Origin: JBNKDD01 sp050288085
GTDB lineage: Bacteria; Chloroflexota; Anaerolineae; Aggregatilineales; UBA3940
Reading direction: 5' to 3'
Assembly: GCA_050288085.1 (NCBI GenBank)
Contig: JBNKDD010000055.1
Coordinates: 1 to 24,146 of the forward strand
Length of the DNA: 24,146 nucleotides
Shown here: one piece after another, positions 15,736 to 24,146 of the stretch
Position numbering within the stretch: position 1 is the stretch's first letter
Layout of the letters: every line of letters starts with the position of its first letter
Position numbers and translations under genes: made by a program
The notes under the pieces: model-generated
Told to the model about the DNA's origin: nothing
Database searches by the model: none
The model's input: the letters and a program-made list of their open reading frames with translations, nothing else

Positions 15736-16575
15736 GTGATGATCAGCGGGCAGCTCGCAACACCAATGAATAGAACGGACATGTTGTCGACTAGAACTGA
15801 TGACAAACTGCAATCACTGATTCCTATCCAGATCGGTGATCAATCCAGACTGCCTTTCTTTTGGATGCATAGCTCAGACTTCACTTTTTTAAGGCCCTAT
15901 TTTGAGCCTGAACAACCATTCTATTGCATAATGCCTTCGGGTATGAATCCTGGAGAGGATATCCTTTGCACTCAAGATGAAATCGTAGATTATCACATCG
16001 GGGTTATTCAGGCGCTTCAGCCAAGAGGCCCATATCTATTGGGTGGATATTGCAACGGTGGCAAAAATGCTGTAGCCATTGCCTTGCGATTGACCGAACT
16101 GGGGCACGATGTTCGCCTGTTAGCGCTGGTTGATGTGCCAGTCCTTGATGAAGAGCAAAAAATGTATTTTGAGCGGCCCTGGCACATACGTATGTTGGGG
16201 CTTGCTCTAGAAGGCCGCTTGTGGATTGTCCTCAAAGAGATCATACGGAAACAAATTGAGAAGTTCACTGATCGGACTCCCCACACACCAGAAATCCAAA
16301 GGCTCAAGGATATTGTCACTGCGCATGATCAAGTCTTTGATCGTTATGTGATGCCGCGTGCCTTCCCCGGTCGGATCACGCTGTTCGTCAGTGAGGATGC
16401 CCACAGCCGGAAGAAGTTCAAGACTGAAAAACGCTGGGGGCAACTCGCCACGGACGGTATGCAATACAATGTGATCCCTGGAAATCACATAACGATGATC
16501 CGCCAGCCTAATATTCAGTGTCTAGGTGAACGGTTGATGCAGGCGATCACATATGCACAAAATCGTCGGTCATGA
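15736..16575 (+). CDS. Stand-alone thioesterase (PF00975-like) with Cys nucleophile
   Basis: This 279-residue alpha/beta-hydrolase of the NRPS/PKS thioesterase family reads LLGGYCNGG at the nucleophile elbow (Cys106), where most members have GxSxG. Asp133 in ALVDVPV and His251 in PGNHITMI complete a Cys-Asp-His triad. The N-terminal FFWMHSSDF replaces the usual HGxGG oxyanion loop. Family enzymes release or edit acyl chains on carrier proteins, and Cys variants are known in some megasynthases. Lying next to an NRPS that lacks its own thioesterase, it is the natural release enzyme (inference). The start may be the GTG at 15736 or the ATG at 15739; GGGGGT at about 15725-15730 precedes both. It converges on the ABC exporter gene and diverges from the sugar kinase. 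Confidence 0.82.
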   Translation: MMISGQLATPMNRTDMLSTRTDDKLQSLIPIQIGDQSRLPFFWMHSSDFTFLRPYFEPEQPFYCIMPSGMNPGEDILCTQDEIVDYHIGVIQALQPRGPYLLGGYCNGGKNAVAIALRLTELGHDVRLLALVDVPVLDEEQKMYFERPWHIRMLGLALEGRLWIVLKEIIRKQIEKFTDRTPHTPEIQRLKDIVTAHDQVFDRYVMPRAFPGRITLFVSEDAHSRKKFKTEKRWGQLATDGMQYNVIPGNHITMIRQPNIQCLGERLMQAITYAQNRRS

Positions 16576-16582
16576 GGAACAG

Positions 16583-16619
16583 TTCCCCACCTCTCCCGTT
16601 CAACGAGGAAGGTGGGGAA
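16583..16619. terminator. Hairpin between convergent thioesterase and ABC genes
   Basis: TTCCCCACCT (16583-16592) and AGGTGGGGAA (16610-16619) form a perfect 10-base stem with a 17-base loop. Six A bases follow on the plus strand, so neither strand has the classical T-run after the stem. The position between two gene ends supports a termination or 3' stability role. Confidence 0.4.
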
Positions 16620-16635
16620 AAAACCGTATACCGGT

Positions 16636-18444
16636 TTACCGGTAATGTACGGCCTGTAGTTCGAACAGCTCTGCATATTTGCCGCGTTTCAACATCAAGT
16701 CGTCATGTTTGCCCTGTTCCACAATTGAACCATTTTCCATAACGTAGATGCGATCAGCCATCCTCACGGTCGATAACCGGTGGCTGACAATGATGGCTGT
16801 CTTACCGGCAATTAACTCCCGGAAACGATCAAATACATGGCTTTCTGAGCGCGGGTCCATAGCGCTTGTTGGCTCATCCAGGATGAGGATCGGGGCATCT
16901 CGCCAGTAAGCACGGGATAGTCCGAACTTCTGCCATTCACCGATGCTGAGTTCTTCGCCGTTGTCAAACCATTTGCCCAGCATCGTATCAAAACCGTTTG
17001 GCAGCTTATTGACCACCGGGAGAATGCCGGACATACGAGCGACTTCTTCAATGCGTTGGGGGTCTGGCTCCGCGTCTACATCTCCCAACCAGATATTCTC
17101 GGTTGCGCTGAGGTTGTAGTTAACATAGTCTTGAAACAACACACCGAATTGTTTACGCAATTCCGTAGTTGTATAGTCGCGTAAATCCACACCGTTGTAG
17201 GTTATTTTTCCTGCTGTTGGATCATAGAGACGGCATAGCAGCTTCGTCAATGTGGTTTTACCTGACCCATTCTCCCCCACTAATGCAACCACTTCACCCA
17301 CATCTATCGAAATGTTGATATCCTCCAATACCGGGCGTGTAAGTGCCGGATATTGAAATGACACGTCTTCGAAGACGAAGCCCTTCTGAGGTTTCGTGCT
17401 CACAGGTTTGGGGTTTTGTGGCTCCTTGACGACCCGCTTGATATCCAGGAACTCGTATAGATTGGCTAGGAAGAGATTATCTTCATACAAATCGGCTACG
17501 GCATATAACAGGCTGTACAGTGAATCCTGCCCCATTCGGAAACCTTCCAAATAGAGCACGAAACTGCCGATGGAGATGCTGCCTCGCAGAACCAGATAGG
17601 CCATGAAAGCATAAGCTATGTTCTCAATGGTGATGGTCAGTACGCCTGTGATAAGCTCCGCTGTGCTTCGCCGTTTGATTATCTCAAGACGTTCTTTCCT
17701 CAGTTGTCCACGCAGCTTTGCAAAGCGCCCCAGGAATGTATGGCCCAGGTCAAACAGGCGCATTTCTTTTGCGTGTTGGCCGTTTGTCAGCATCATATCG
17801 TAGTAGGAGCTTTGCCTCTCGGTTTGGGTACGCTGTCTCTGCCAATGGTAGATTTTTTGAGAGTAGCGTAACCGGACCAACAAACCGGGAAATACTGAAA
17901 ACAAAAGCACGATGGTTAACACCCAGTGCAGCGTGAATAACAACCCGGCAACGGCGAGTAGAGACACACTGTAATAGGCAATATCCAGTAACCCATTGAC
18001 GATATTGAGAGGGCGAAATGATGCTTCCTGTTGGGCGCGATGCAGCGAGTCGTAGTACTGTGGATTTTCGTAATACTCCAGGTCAACTTCGATAGATTTC
18101 GCATGGAGTATGCTGTACATATAGTCTGTGACGGTTTGAGCGAGCGCCTCGCGGATATAATCAGCTGTCGAGCGCAATACCACAATAACTGCCATCAGCA
18201 AGGCCCCGGCGGCTACGATGCGCAGCGTCTGCGGCAGGCCTTCTAGTGGGACTTCCTGTCCCAGGCTTGTAGATACCTCATCAATCAGAAGTTTTATGAT
18301 GAACAGGAACGCGAGTGGCAGGGCGCTGCGCGTCACCACCAGTATAGCGTTGGCGACTACCAGGCGGCTATCACTTTTCCACACAAAACGAAGAGCGCGC
18401 CCAAGTCGTAATGATCCCAGAATTCGGTTAAGTAAATTTTCCAT
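16636..18444 (-). CDS. ABC exporter, fused permease and ATPase (type I)
   Basis: The protein has 602 residues: a membrane domain of about six helices (1-335), then a nucleotide-binding domain (about 355-600). Visible motifs are Walker A GENGSGKTT (390-398), the Q-loop Gln438 in LFQDY, signature LSIGEWQ (499-505), Walker B LILDEP (520-525) with Glu524, D-loop SAMD and His555 in IIVSH. The signature differs from LSGGQ at two positions (I for the second G, E for Q). Such half-transporters work as dimers in the inner membrane and export lipids, peptides or drugs. It lies 152 bases downstream of the NRPS on the same strand, so export of the lipo-amino-acid product is the likely task (inference). 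No good ribosome site is seen before the ATG. Confidence 0.9.
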   Translation of the reverse strand: MENLLNRILGSLRLGRALRFVWKSDSRLVVANAILVVTRSALPLAFLFIIKLLIDEVSTSLGQEVPLEGLPQTLRIVAAGALLMAVIVVLRSTADYIREALAQTVTDYMYSILHAKSIEVDLEYYENPQYYDSLHRAQQEASFRPLNIVNGLLDIAYYSVSLLAVAGLLFTLHWVLTIVLLFSVFPGLLVRLRYSQKIYHWQRQRTQTERQSSYYDMMLTNGQHAKEMRLFDLGHTFLGRFAKLRGQLRKERLEIIKRRSTAELITGVLTITIENIAYAFMAYLVLRGSISIGSFVLYLEGFRMGQDSLYSLLYAVADLYEDNLFLANLYEFLDIKRVVKEPQNPKPVSTKPQKGFVFEDVSFQYPALTRPVLEDINISIDVGEVVALVGENGSGKTTLTKLLCRLYDPTAGKITYNGVDLRDYTTTELRKQFGVLFQDYVNYNLSATENIWLGDVDAEPDPQRIEEVARMSGILPVVNKLPNGFDTMLGKWFDNGEELSIGEWQKFGLSRAYWRDAPILILDEPTSAMDPRSESHVFDRFRELIAGKTAIIVSHRLSTVRMADRIYVMENGSIVEQGKHDDLMLKRGKYAELFELQAVHYR

Positions 18445-18476
18445 CAGTGTCTAAGCAAATCCTATTCAATGTTATC

Positions 18477-18548
18477 AACAGGGTTATCCTGTTCCCAAAC
18501 ACATGCCAGTTCAATAATAGAGGCAGCCTCCGGTAAGATAGGCTGCCT
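18477..18548 (-). promoter_or_regulatory. Two hairpins in the NRPS-to-ABC spacer
   Basis: AGGCAGCCT (18521-18529) and AGGCTGCCT (18540-18548) form a perfect 9-base stem. AACAGG (18477-18482) and CCTGTT (18488-18493) form a second, 6-base stem nearer the ABC start. Neither has a strong T-run on the minus strand. They may weaken read-through or set the NRPS:ABC mRNA ratio. Confidence 0.35.
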
Positions 18549-18596
18549 GCTCCCCCCTGAAGCCTCTTCAATTTTGGCTGCAAACTCATCAATTCG

Positions 18597-21500
18597 TCAT
18601 GAAACGAGCTTGGCTTCATCGCGCAATGGTTCGGCAAGTTGGGCTATTGTCGGGCGCTGGAACAATGTCGCCAGCGGTAAATTCACACCAAACTTTTCCT
18701 CAATAGAAGCTACTACCCTTACCGCCAGTAACGAGTGCCCGCCCAGGTTAAAGAAATCATCGTGAATACCGACCTGCTCGACCTTTAACACTGAACTCCA
18801 GATATCGACAAGCATTTGCTCGACATCATCGGTTGGTGCAGCAAAGCCCTGGCTGACTAACATCTGTGATACTAAGGGCTTTGGTAATGCTCTCCGATTA
18901 ATCTTGCCATTGGGAGTTAGTGGGAACTCGTCAACTGGCATGAGGAAAGACGGAACCATATATGAAGGCAGCTTGTCTTGCAGATATTGGCGTATCTCTA
19001 TCAACGAATCGACATCTGGCGTGTCCGTGATAATATAGCCGACCAGTTGTTTATTGTTGGGGGTATCCTCGCGGACGATAACTACATTTTGCCGGACGGC
19101 TGGGTGCTGTCCCAACACCGTTTCAATGTCGCCCAGTTCAATGCGGAAGCCGCGTACTTTGACCTGAAAGTCCAGGCGTCCAAAGAACTGGATCGTGCCA
19201 TCCACCCGGAACCGGGCCAGGTCACCGGTGGAATACATACGAGCACCCGGCGTCTTTCGAAACGGATCGGGGACAAATTTCTCTGCATTTAACTCCGGTC
19301 GATTCAGGTAGCCACGCGCCAATCCATCCCCACCGATATATAACTCACCGGGAACACCGATTGGAACCGGGCGTTTCTGACTATCCAGGATATATATGAT
19401 GGTGTTGTCAATCGGGTGGCCTATGGGGATGAACCCATCAGCAGACTCGACATGATGGACGGTTGACCAGACAGTTGTCTCAGTTGGCCCATACATGTTC
19501 CAAAGGGATTGCACACACACCAGCAGCCTTTGCGCAAGATCAACCGGCATCGCCTCACCACCACACAAGACCTTTAAGTCGGCCTTACCCTGCCAGCCAG
19601 CATCAAATAGGAGCTGCCAGGTTGCAGGAGTAGCCTGCATGACGGTGGCGTTTTCCTGTTCTATCAGCGCACGGAGTTTGTTACCATCCAGTGTTTCCTC
19701 GCGGGTGGCAATAACTACACGTGCGCCAACTGTGAGCGGCAAATACAGTTCCAGGACGGCGATATCAAACGAGAGGGTTGTCACCGCGATAAGTACATCA
19801 TCAGCAGTAAGTCCCGGTTCTCTGCGCATTGAATTGATGAAATTGACCGTCGACCGGTGTTCGATCTGAACGCCCTTTGGTCGCCCGGTAGAACCAGATG
19901 TGAATATGGTGTACAACAGGTTAGAGCTGCTTACGTTGACAGCAAGCGATGTTGTGGGATTCGCTGCTATCGTATTTTCATCACGATCCATTAACACTTC
20001 ATGCACGCCATCTCTCGCAAGATCGCCCACGATATCGGAACGGCTTACCATAACGGCCAGGCCAGAGTCCTCGATAATCATCTCTAATCGATCTTGTGGG
20101 AATCCAGGATCAAGCGGCACATATGATGCGCCTGCTTTCATCACCCCCAGCAGTGTTATGAGCATTTCAAGCGACCGGGGCAGATGGATACCAACCATGC
20201 TCTCAGGCCCAACGCCAAGCTCTTGTAGATAGTGTGCGAACTGGTTAGCCTTTTCATTGAGCGCTGTATATGTCAGGTTTGTCCCTGCATACGTCGCAGC
20301 GATTCGATCTGGGGTACGCTCGATTTGTGCCTCAATCAGCTTATGGAGTGGGGTATCCGCCGGGAATTCCACCTGTGTATCATTCCAAAGCTGCAACTGC
20401 TTTTCATCATCTTCAGTGTAAGGTGAGAAGCTGCTTATGGGCTGATGCACATCGAAGATGATGGCTTCTAGCAGGAGCATGTACTGCGTACCCATTCGTC
20501 TAACGGTTTCATCAACGAACAAGTCTGCATTATAGCTGAATTGTGCAGCCTCCATCCCTGCTGTGTCAAGCATCGTCAGGCTCAGGTCAAACTGTGCCAC
20601 CCCCAGATTGGTATCAACTCGATGCCAGGTTGTTTTGCCAAGCTCCAGCTTCTGCATCGGTGCGTTTGCCAGGGAGAACATCACCTGAGCCAGTGGTGAG
20701 TGGCTGGGGGTGCGTTCCGGCTGCAAAATCCCTACGACCTGGTCAAAGGGTAAATCCTGATTTTCATAGGCTTCGAGAGCAGTTTGTCGTGTCTGGTGGA
20801 TGAGATTAGCAAAGGTCATCTCGTGATTTAAAGTGCCCCGCATCACCAGTGTATTGACAAACGAGCCAACCAGACTCTCGGATGATAGTGTTTTGCGGTT
20901 TGCTATCGGCGAGGCAACCAGAATATCATCCTGCCGCGTATACATGTACAGCAGGATATAAAACGCCGACAGGTAAATCATGTAAGGCGTAACATCCAAT
21001 TCTGCGGCCAACCGCCTGATCGCACCGGAAATCTTGTCAATCGGCAGCACATCGGCTGCCTTGCCATTAAAGGTCTGGACTGGTGGGCGTGGATAATCTG
21101 TTGGTAGTTCCAGTATTGCCCGCGCGCCATCCAGTTGTTGTTTCCAATAGGCCGCCTGTGCCTTCAGTGACTCTTCATTCAGTATGGTGCGCTGCCATGC
21201 TGCAAATGATCGCATCTGTAAGGGCAAATCTTCCAGAGCCGGGTCGGTGCCGGTTTCATATGCCTGATACAACTGGGCAAGCTCATGCCAGATTACTTTG
21301 AATGTCCAGGCATCTGACACGATATGATGTAATACCATCATCACCATATGGTTCTGTTCATCTAACCGATACAATCTGGTTCGAAAAACAGGGCCGTTTT
21401 CAATATCGAAGGGTTGGTGCATCTCTACGCCGATGCGCTGTATCGCTTCGGCCTCGCGTTCCTGTTCTGGAAAGTCGCCCAAATCTACCAGTTCGAAAGG

Positions 21501-23762
21501 CAACTCGATCTTGTCGAGAGTTACCTGCGTTGGCTTACCATCCCGCATAACATAAACCGATCTCAGCGGTTCGTGACGTTGTATGATAACCTCAAGACTT
21601 TTCTTCAGGGCCGCCACATTCAACTCACCCTCGACATGGAAAAATGCGGTCACGTTGTAGGCATCATTCAAAGGGTCCATCTGATACAAGAACCACATGC
21701 GTTCCTGTGAATACGTCAACGTGTGGCTTTCGTCGATATCCTCACTTGTTAAGCTGACTGCTTCCGGTGCAGCGTCCACCGCCTCAGCCAATAGCGCCGG
21801 GGTCGGACTCTCAAATATGGTTCGTAGGGGCACATCCTTTTCCAACGTTTCCCGGATGCGTGCGATCACTTGAGTTGCTGTAAGCGAATTGCCGCCTATA
21901 TCGAAAAAGTTATCCAGAATGCCGACTGTTTGTTGGTCAAGAACTTCGCTCCAGATAGCGACGATCTGGGTTTGTGTCTCCGTCTCAGGCGCAACGTAAT
22001 TTTCTAAAGCGCGTGCCTGCATTTCATCGAGGCCATCGCGGGCAATCTCTTCGAGTTGACCATTCATGAACGCCTGTTTCATCGCCTGGCGTTGTATTTT
22101 TCCACTGCTTGTCTTCATCGCTTTTCCGCGCTTGAGGAAGACAATGGTATGTATGGGGAGTTGATGCGCCTCAAGAACATTTCTACGGATCGCCGTGACG
22201 ACTTCAGAAAGATCAGCCTGCCGGTACTCTCGCTTCAATTCATATGCAATGACAAGTTCCTCGGTGTCACCATCCGTCAGTGAAAAGACTGCGCCTGAAC
22301 CCTGCCTTATTGCTTCGTGGCTCTTCTCTACGGTCAGTTCAATATCTTCTGGATAATGATTGTAGCCTCGTACAATAATCAAATCTTTGACGCGCCCGGT
22401 GATGAATAACTCGTTTTCACGTATGAAACCCAGGTCACCTGTGCGTAAGTAGCCACCTTCCCCATCAAGAACGGCCCCAAACGTTTGTTTGGTAAGTTCC
22501 GGTTTATTCCAATAACCTTTGGCTACGCTGCGACCCCGGACCCATATCTCGCCGACAATGCCATCTTCCACCTGCTTACAGGTGTCGGGATCAACAATCA
22601 CCACTTCCTGTTCAAGCCAGGCATGGCCGCAGCCGACCAATGTTGTCGCATCAGCAGAATCAGGTGAAGCCGGTTCAATAGAATTTTCGCTTAACTTGCT
22701 GCGGCTCACCGTTGCCGTAACCATGTCGAAGGGTTGCGTACCCCCGGTCACGAACAGGGTAGCCTCGGCCAAACCATAAACGGGGATGCGTGCCTGTGGG
22801 TCGAAACCATATGGCGCAAAAGTCTCCGCAAACCGATCAAATGATGCGCTGCGAACAGGCTCTGCCCCGCTGTAAGCCGTCCGCCATGTGCTCAGGTCAA
22901 GCCCTTCTCGCATATCAGGTGTCGTTTTTTCAACGCACAGCCTATATGCAAAGTTCGGCCCCCCACTCGCATGTGCTTTGAATTTCGATATTGCCTCTAG
23001 CCAGCGTATCGGTCTTTTTAGGAACGCGAAGGGGGACATAATGATGGATTGACAGCCGTGTACCATCGGGGAGATAACATGACCGATCAGTCCCATATCG
23101 TGATAAAGGGGCAGCCAGCTTACTGTTACAATATCCTCTGTATCTCTTTCGAAGCTGCTGTAAAGCATGGCATAGTTGTGCAGCAGGTTGTCATGTGTCA
23201 CTATGACGCCCTTCGGATTACCGGTGGAGCCGGATGTATACTGGAGAAATGCCAGGGTGCTGCTGTTTATCTCCGGTTGTTTCCAGGCCGCCGCCAGGTC
23301 ACCGGGAAGGATCTCGGTGACTTGCCAGTGGACATCATGTATATCTTCGCCAATGTTAGGTAGATCAAGAATGTCTCGTGAAGATTCACTTGATAGGATG
23401 GCACAGGGATCAGCATCCTGGAGTATTGATAGCAAACGTGGAGCAGTGTGTACACTATGTGGCGGTGAGACCGGTACAGCGACAGCCCCAGCATATAGAC
23501 AGCCCATAAACGCTGCTATAAACTCCAGGCAGGGCGGGTAAAGCAGTACGATCCGCTCACCAATGGCGTCGATATCCTGTAGGTAAGCGCCAATCTGCCG
23601 TGCCCGTGCATCCAACTGGGCAAAGGTCATGGTTTGCTCCAGTTTTTCGCCATCTGTTAGAAACCCAAATGCGGGTGAATCAGGATTTTCTAGTGCGTGT
23701 GATTGCAAAGCTTTGACTAATGTATCATAAGATTTTGGTTGATGGATTGAGGCTTTTGTCAT
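18597..23762 (-). CDS. FAAL-ACP-C-A-PCP lipo-initiated NRPS, predicted glycine specificity
   Basis: This 1721-residue megasynthase has, in order: a fatty acyl-AMP ligase (about 8-580; YTSGSTGNPKG at 175-185 and ITGRVKDLIIVRGYNHYPED, typical of FAALs); an ACP with GGNS Ser626; a condensation domain (about 688-1115) with HHIVSDA at 812-818; an adenylation domain (about 1140-1620; FTSGSTGRPKG from 1287, YGPTE, NGKINRR); and a C-terminal PCP with GGHS Ser1677. Mapped on the GrsA-Phe positions, the ten-residue code reads D,I,L,Q,L,G,M,V,W,K (Asp at 1333), close to the known glycine code DILQLGLIWK. The enzyme would activate a fatty acid, load it on the ACP and join it to glycine. There is no thioesterase or reductase domain. 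I choose the start at 23762: AGTAGG lies 6 bases upstream, while the ATG at 23924 adds 54 residues unlike any FAAL. Confidence 0.92.
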   Translation of the reverse strand: MTKASIHQPKSYDTLVKALQSHALENPDSPAFGFLTDGEKLEQTMTFAQLDARARQIGAYLQDIDAIGERIVLLYPPCLEFIAAFMGCLYAGAVAVPVSPPHSVHTAPRLLSILQDADPCAILSSESSRDILDLPNIGEDIHDVHWQVTEILPGDLAAAWKQPEINSSTLAFLQYTSGSTGNPKGVIVTHDNLLHNYAMLYSSFERDTEDIVTVSWLPLYHDMGLIGHVISPMVHGCQSIIMSPFAFLKRPIRWLEAISKFKAHASGGPNFAYRLCVEKTTPDMREGLDLSTWRTAYSGAEPVRSASFDRFAETFAPYGFDPQARIPVYGLAEATLFVTGGTQPFDMVTATVSRSKLSENSIEPASPDSADATTLVGCGHAWLEQEVVIVDPDTCKQVEDGIVGEIWVRGRSVAKGYWNKPELTKQTFGAVLDGEGGYLRTGDLGFIRENELFITGRVKDLIIVRGYNHYPEDIELTVEKSHEAIRQGSGAVFSLTDGDTEELVIAYELKREYRQADLSEVVTAIRRNVLEAHQLPIHTIVFLKRGKAMKTSSGKIQRQAMKQAFMNGQLEEIARDGLDEMQARALENYVAPETETQTQIVAIWSEVLDQQTVGILDNFFDIGGNSLTATQVIARIRETLEKDVPLRTIFESPTPALLAEAVDAAPEAVSLTSEDIDESHTLTYSQERMWFLYQMDPLNDAYNVTAFFHVEGELNVAALKKSLEVIIQRHEPLRSVYVMRDGKPTQVTLDKIELPFELVDLGDFPEQEREAEAIQRIGVEMHQPFDIENGPVFRTRLYRLDEQNHMVMMVLHHIVSDAWTFKVIWHELAQLYQAYETGTDPALEDLPLQMRSFAAWQRTILNEESLKAQAAYWKQQLDGARAILELPTDYPRPPVQTFNGKAADVLPIDKISGAIRRLAAELDVTPYMIYLSAFYILLYMYTRQDDILVASPIANRKTLSSESLVGSFVNTLVMRGTLNHEMTFANLIHQTRQTALEAYENQDLPFDQVVGILQPERTPSHSPLAQVMFSLANAPMQKLELGKTTWHRVDTNLGVAQFDLSLTMLDTAGMEAAQFSYNADLFVDETVRRMGTQYMLLLEAIIFDVHQPISSFSPYTEDDEKQLQLWNDTQVEFPADTPLHKLIEAQIERTPDRIAATYAGTNLTYTALNEKANQFAHYLQELGVGPESMVGIHLPRSLEMLITLLGVMKAGASYVPLDPGFPQDRLEMIIEDSGLAVMVSRSDIVGDLARDGVHEVLMDRDENTIAANPTTSLAVNVSSSNLLYTIFTSGSTGRPKGVQIEHRSTVNFINSMRREPGLTADDVLIAVTTLSFDIAVLELYLPLTVGARVVIATREETLDGNKLRALIEQENATVMQATPATWQLLFDAGWQGKADLKVLCGGEAMPVDLAQRLLVCVQSLWNMYGPTETTVWSTVHHVESADGFIPIGHPIDNTIIYILDSQKRPVPIGVPGELYIGGDGLARGYLNRPELNAEKFVPDPFRKTPGARMYSTGDLARFRVDGTIQFFGRLDFQVKVRGFRIELGDIETVLGQHPAVRQNVVIVREDTPNNKQLVGYIITDTPDVDSLIEIRQYLQDKLPSYMVPSFLMPVDEFPLTPNGKINRRALPKPLVSQMLVSQGFAAPTDDVEQMLVDIWSSVLKVEQVGIHDDFFNLGGHSLLAVRVVASIEEKFGVNLPLATLFQRPTIAQLAEPLRDEAKLVS

Positions 23763-23824
23763 GATTAGCCTACTCTTTGGACTAGTTAGCAATGATTTTT
23801 CAAGTCCCAATGTTACATGAAAAT

Positions 23825-23854
23825 TAAATACCGAGCTATATTGGTTCGATGCAA
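23825..23854 (-). promoter_or_regulatory. Possible NRPS promoter
   Basis: On the minus strand TTGCAT (23849-23854) and TATTTA (23825-23830) are 18 bases apart, about 60 bases upstream of the chosen NRPS start at 23762. The region is AT-rich. This also argues against the upstream ATG at 23924, which would place the promoter inside the gene. Confidence 0.35.
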
Positions 23855-23945
23855 TAGAAAGCCAAAAAACAAGAAAGATTCTCCGCTGTGCGGCTGCCAG
23901 GTTGATAACTTGAGAGTGTCGCATAACTGATCAACAAACGTGAAA

Positions 23946-24002
23946 ACTCCTGTGAGGTTGGTAAAATGGTGTTTGTCGAAACACAAACCAACCCACAGGA
24001 GT
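23946..24002 (+). promoter_or_regulatory. Long 5' hairpin that buries the ribosome binding site
   Basis: The left arm 23946-23962 pairs with the right arm 23987-24002, 16 base pairs with one bulged A. Inside it GTGTTT (23969-23974) and AAACAC (23979-23984) form a second stem with loop GTCG. The Shine-Dalgarno AGGAG (23998-24001 and flanking) of the next gene is inside the right arm. In an RNA that starts upstream, the stem would hide it; an RNA starting inside the stem would not. Confidence 0.6.
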
Positions 24003-24009
24003 AGAAGCA

Positions 24010-24146
24010 ATGCTAACATCGGAATTAGCCGAGCGCCAACGCGGAGAGATCGTCGGTCGGGAGAACAAGGGCCCAGACCCGTTTGTTTTCTCAACCGACA
24101 TGATAAGAGATTTGCAGTTGATGGTCTTTGCCCGGCAGATCTTGGA
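24010..24146 (+). CDS. Unidentified protein, N-terminus only (3' partial)
   Basis: An open frame begins with ATG at 24010, 8 bases after AGGAG, and continues without a stop to the window edge (45 codons). The visible part is charged at first (LAERQRGEIVGRENKGPDP) and then likely helical (MIRDLQLMVFARQIL). I cannot assign a family. The helix loosely recalls the N-terminus of E1-alpha subunits of 2-oxoacid dehydrogenases; the leading hairpin would also suit a transposase gene. Both are weak ideas. It diverges from the NRPS across about 250 bases. Confidence 0.5.
   Translation, partial: MLTSELAERQRGEIVGRENKGPDPFVFSTDMIRDLQLMVFARQIL

Noticed and set aside
16583..16623. Classical rho-independent terminator
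   Set aside because: The strong stem has an A-run, not a T-run, after it on the plus strand, and no T-run after it on the minus strand; kept only as a hairpin of uncertain role.
23763..23924. N-terminal extension of the NRPS to the ATG at 23924
   Set aside because: The extra 54 residues do not resemble FAAL sequence, a likely promoter lies within, and a better ribosome site precedes the ATG at 23762.
23813..24094. 93-codon minus-strand frame at the right edge
   Set aside because: It runs through the hairpin and overlaps the divergent control region and the better-supported plus-strand start; no domain seen.

Overview
This is a protein-coding bacterial window of moderate GC with no rRNA, tRNA, CRISPR array or complete insertion sequence that I can see. 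The gene content suggests a Gram-positive-like, cell-surface-elaborating bacterium, most likely of the phylum Chloroflexota (Anaerolineae-like). The reasons are a DUF11/SdrD-type giant surface protein carrying its own sortase, a GT-C glycosyltransferase with extra C-terminal beta-sandwich domains, an NB-ARC/TPR ATPase, a membrane-tethered SUMF1-fold protein and a META-domain lipoprotein. The phylum is an inference from architecture, not a measured result.

Left part (1-8963). The 3' end of an NB-ARC/TPR signalling ATPase is followed by a 1967-residue surface protein. That protein has a signal peptide, DUF11-like repeats, an internal pair of membrane segments, an acidic Thr/Pro/Glu stalk, SdrD B-like repeats, an LPLTGY sorting motif, two more membrane segments and a complete C-terminal sortase domain. 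A strong terminator follows, and then a dolichol/polyprenol-phosphate mannose synthase.

Middle part (8964-14492). A tiny Cys-rich protein (minus) and a GT-C membrane glycosyltransferase (plus) diverge from a short control region that holds a perfect TGTGA-N6-TCACA (CRP/FNR-type) palindrome. Converging on the glycosyltransferase is a translationally coupled pair, the membrane SUMF1-fold protein and a YbaK deacylase. A tandem-META lipoprotein is divergent from that pair. The mannosyl-lipid synthase, the GT-C enzyme and the Thr-rich surface protein could together make a surface glycoprotein (inference).

Right part (14493-24146). After a PfkB sugar kinase comes a small lipopeptide locus: a stand-alone thioesterase with Cys instead of Ser as nucleophile (plus), and on the minus strand an ABC exporter downstream of a FAAL-ACP-C-A-PCP megasynthase. 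The specificity code of its A domain reads DILQLGMVWK, close to the glycine code. The predicted product is an N-acyl-glycine or a lipid-glycyl building block, released in trans by the thioesterase and exported. At the right edge a plus-strand gene begins behind a long hairpin that buries its Shine-Dalgarno sequence.
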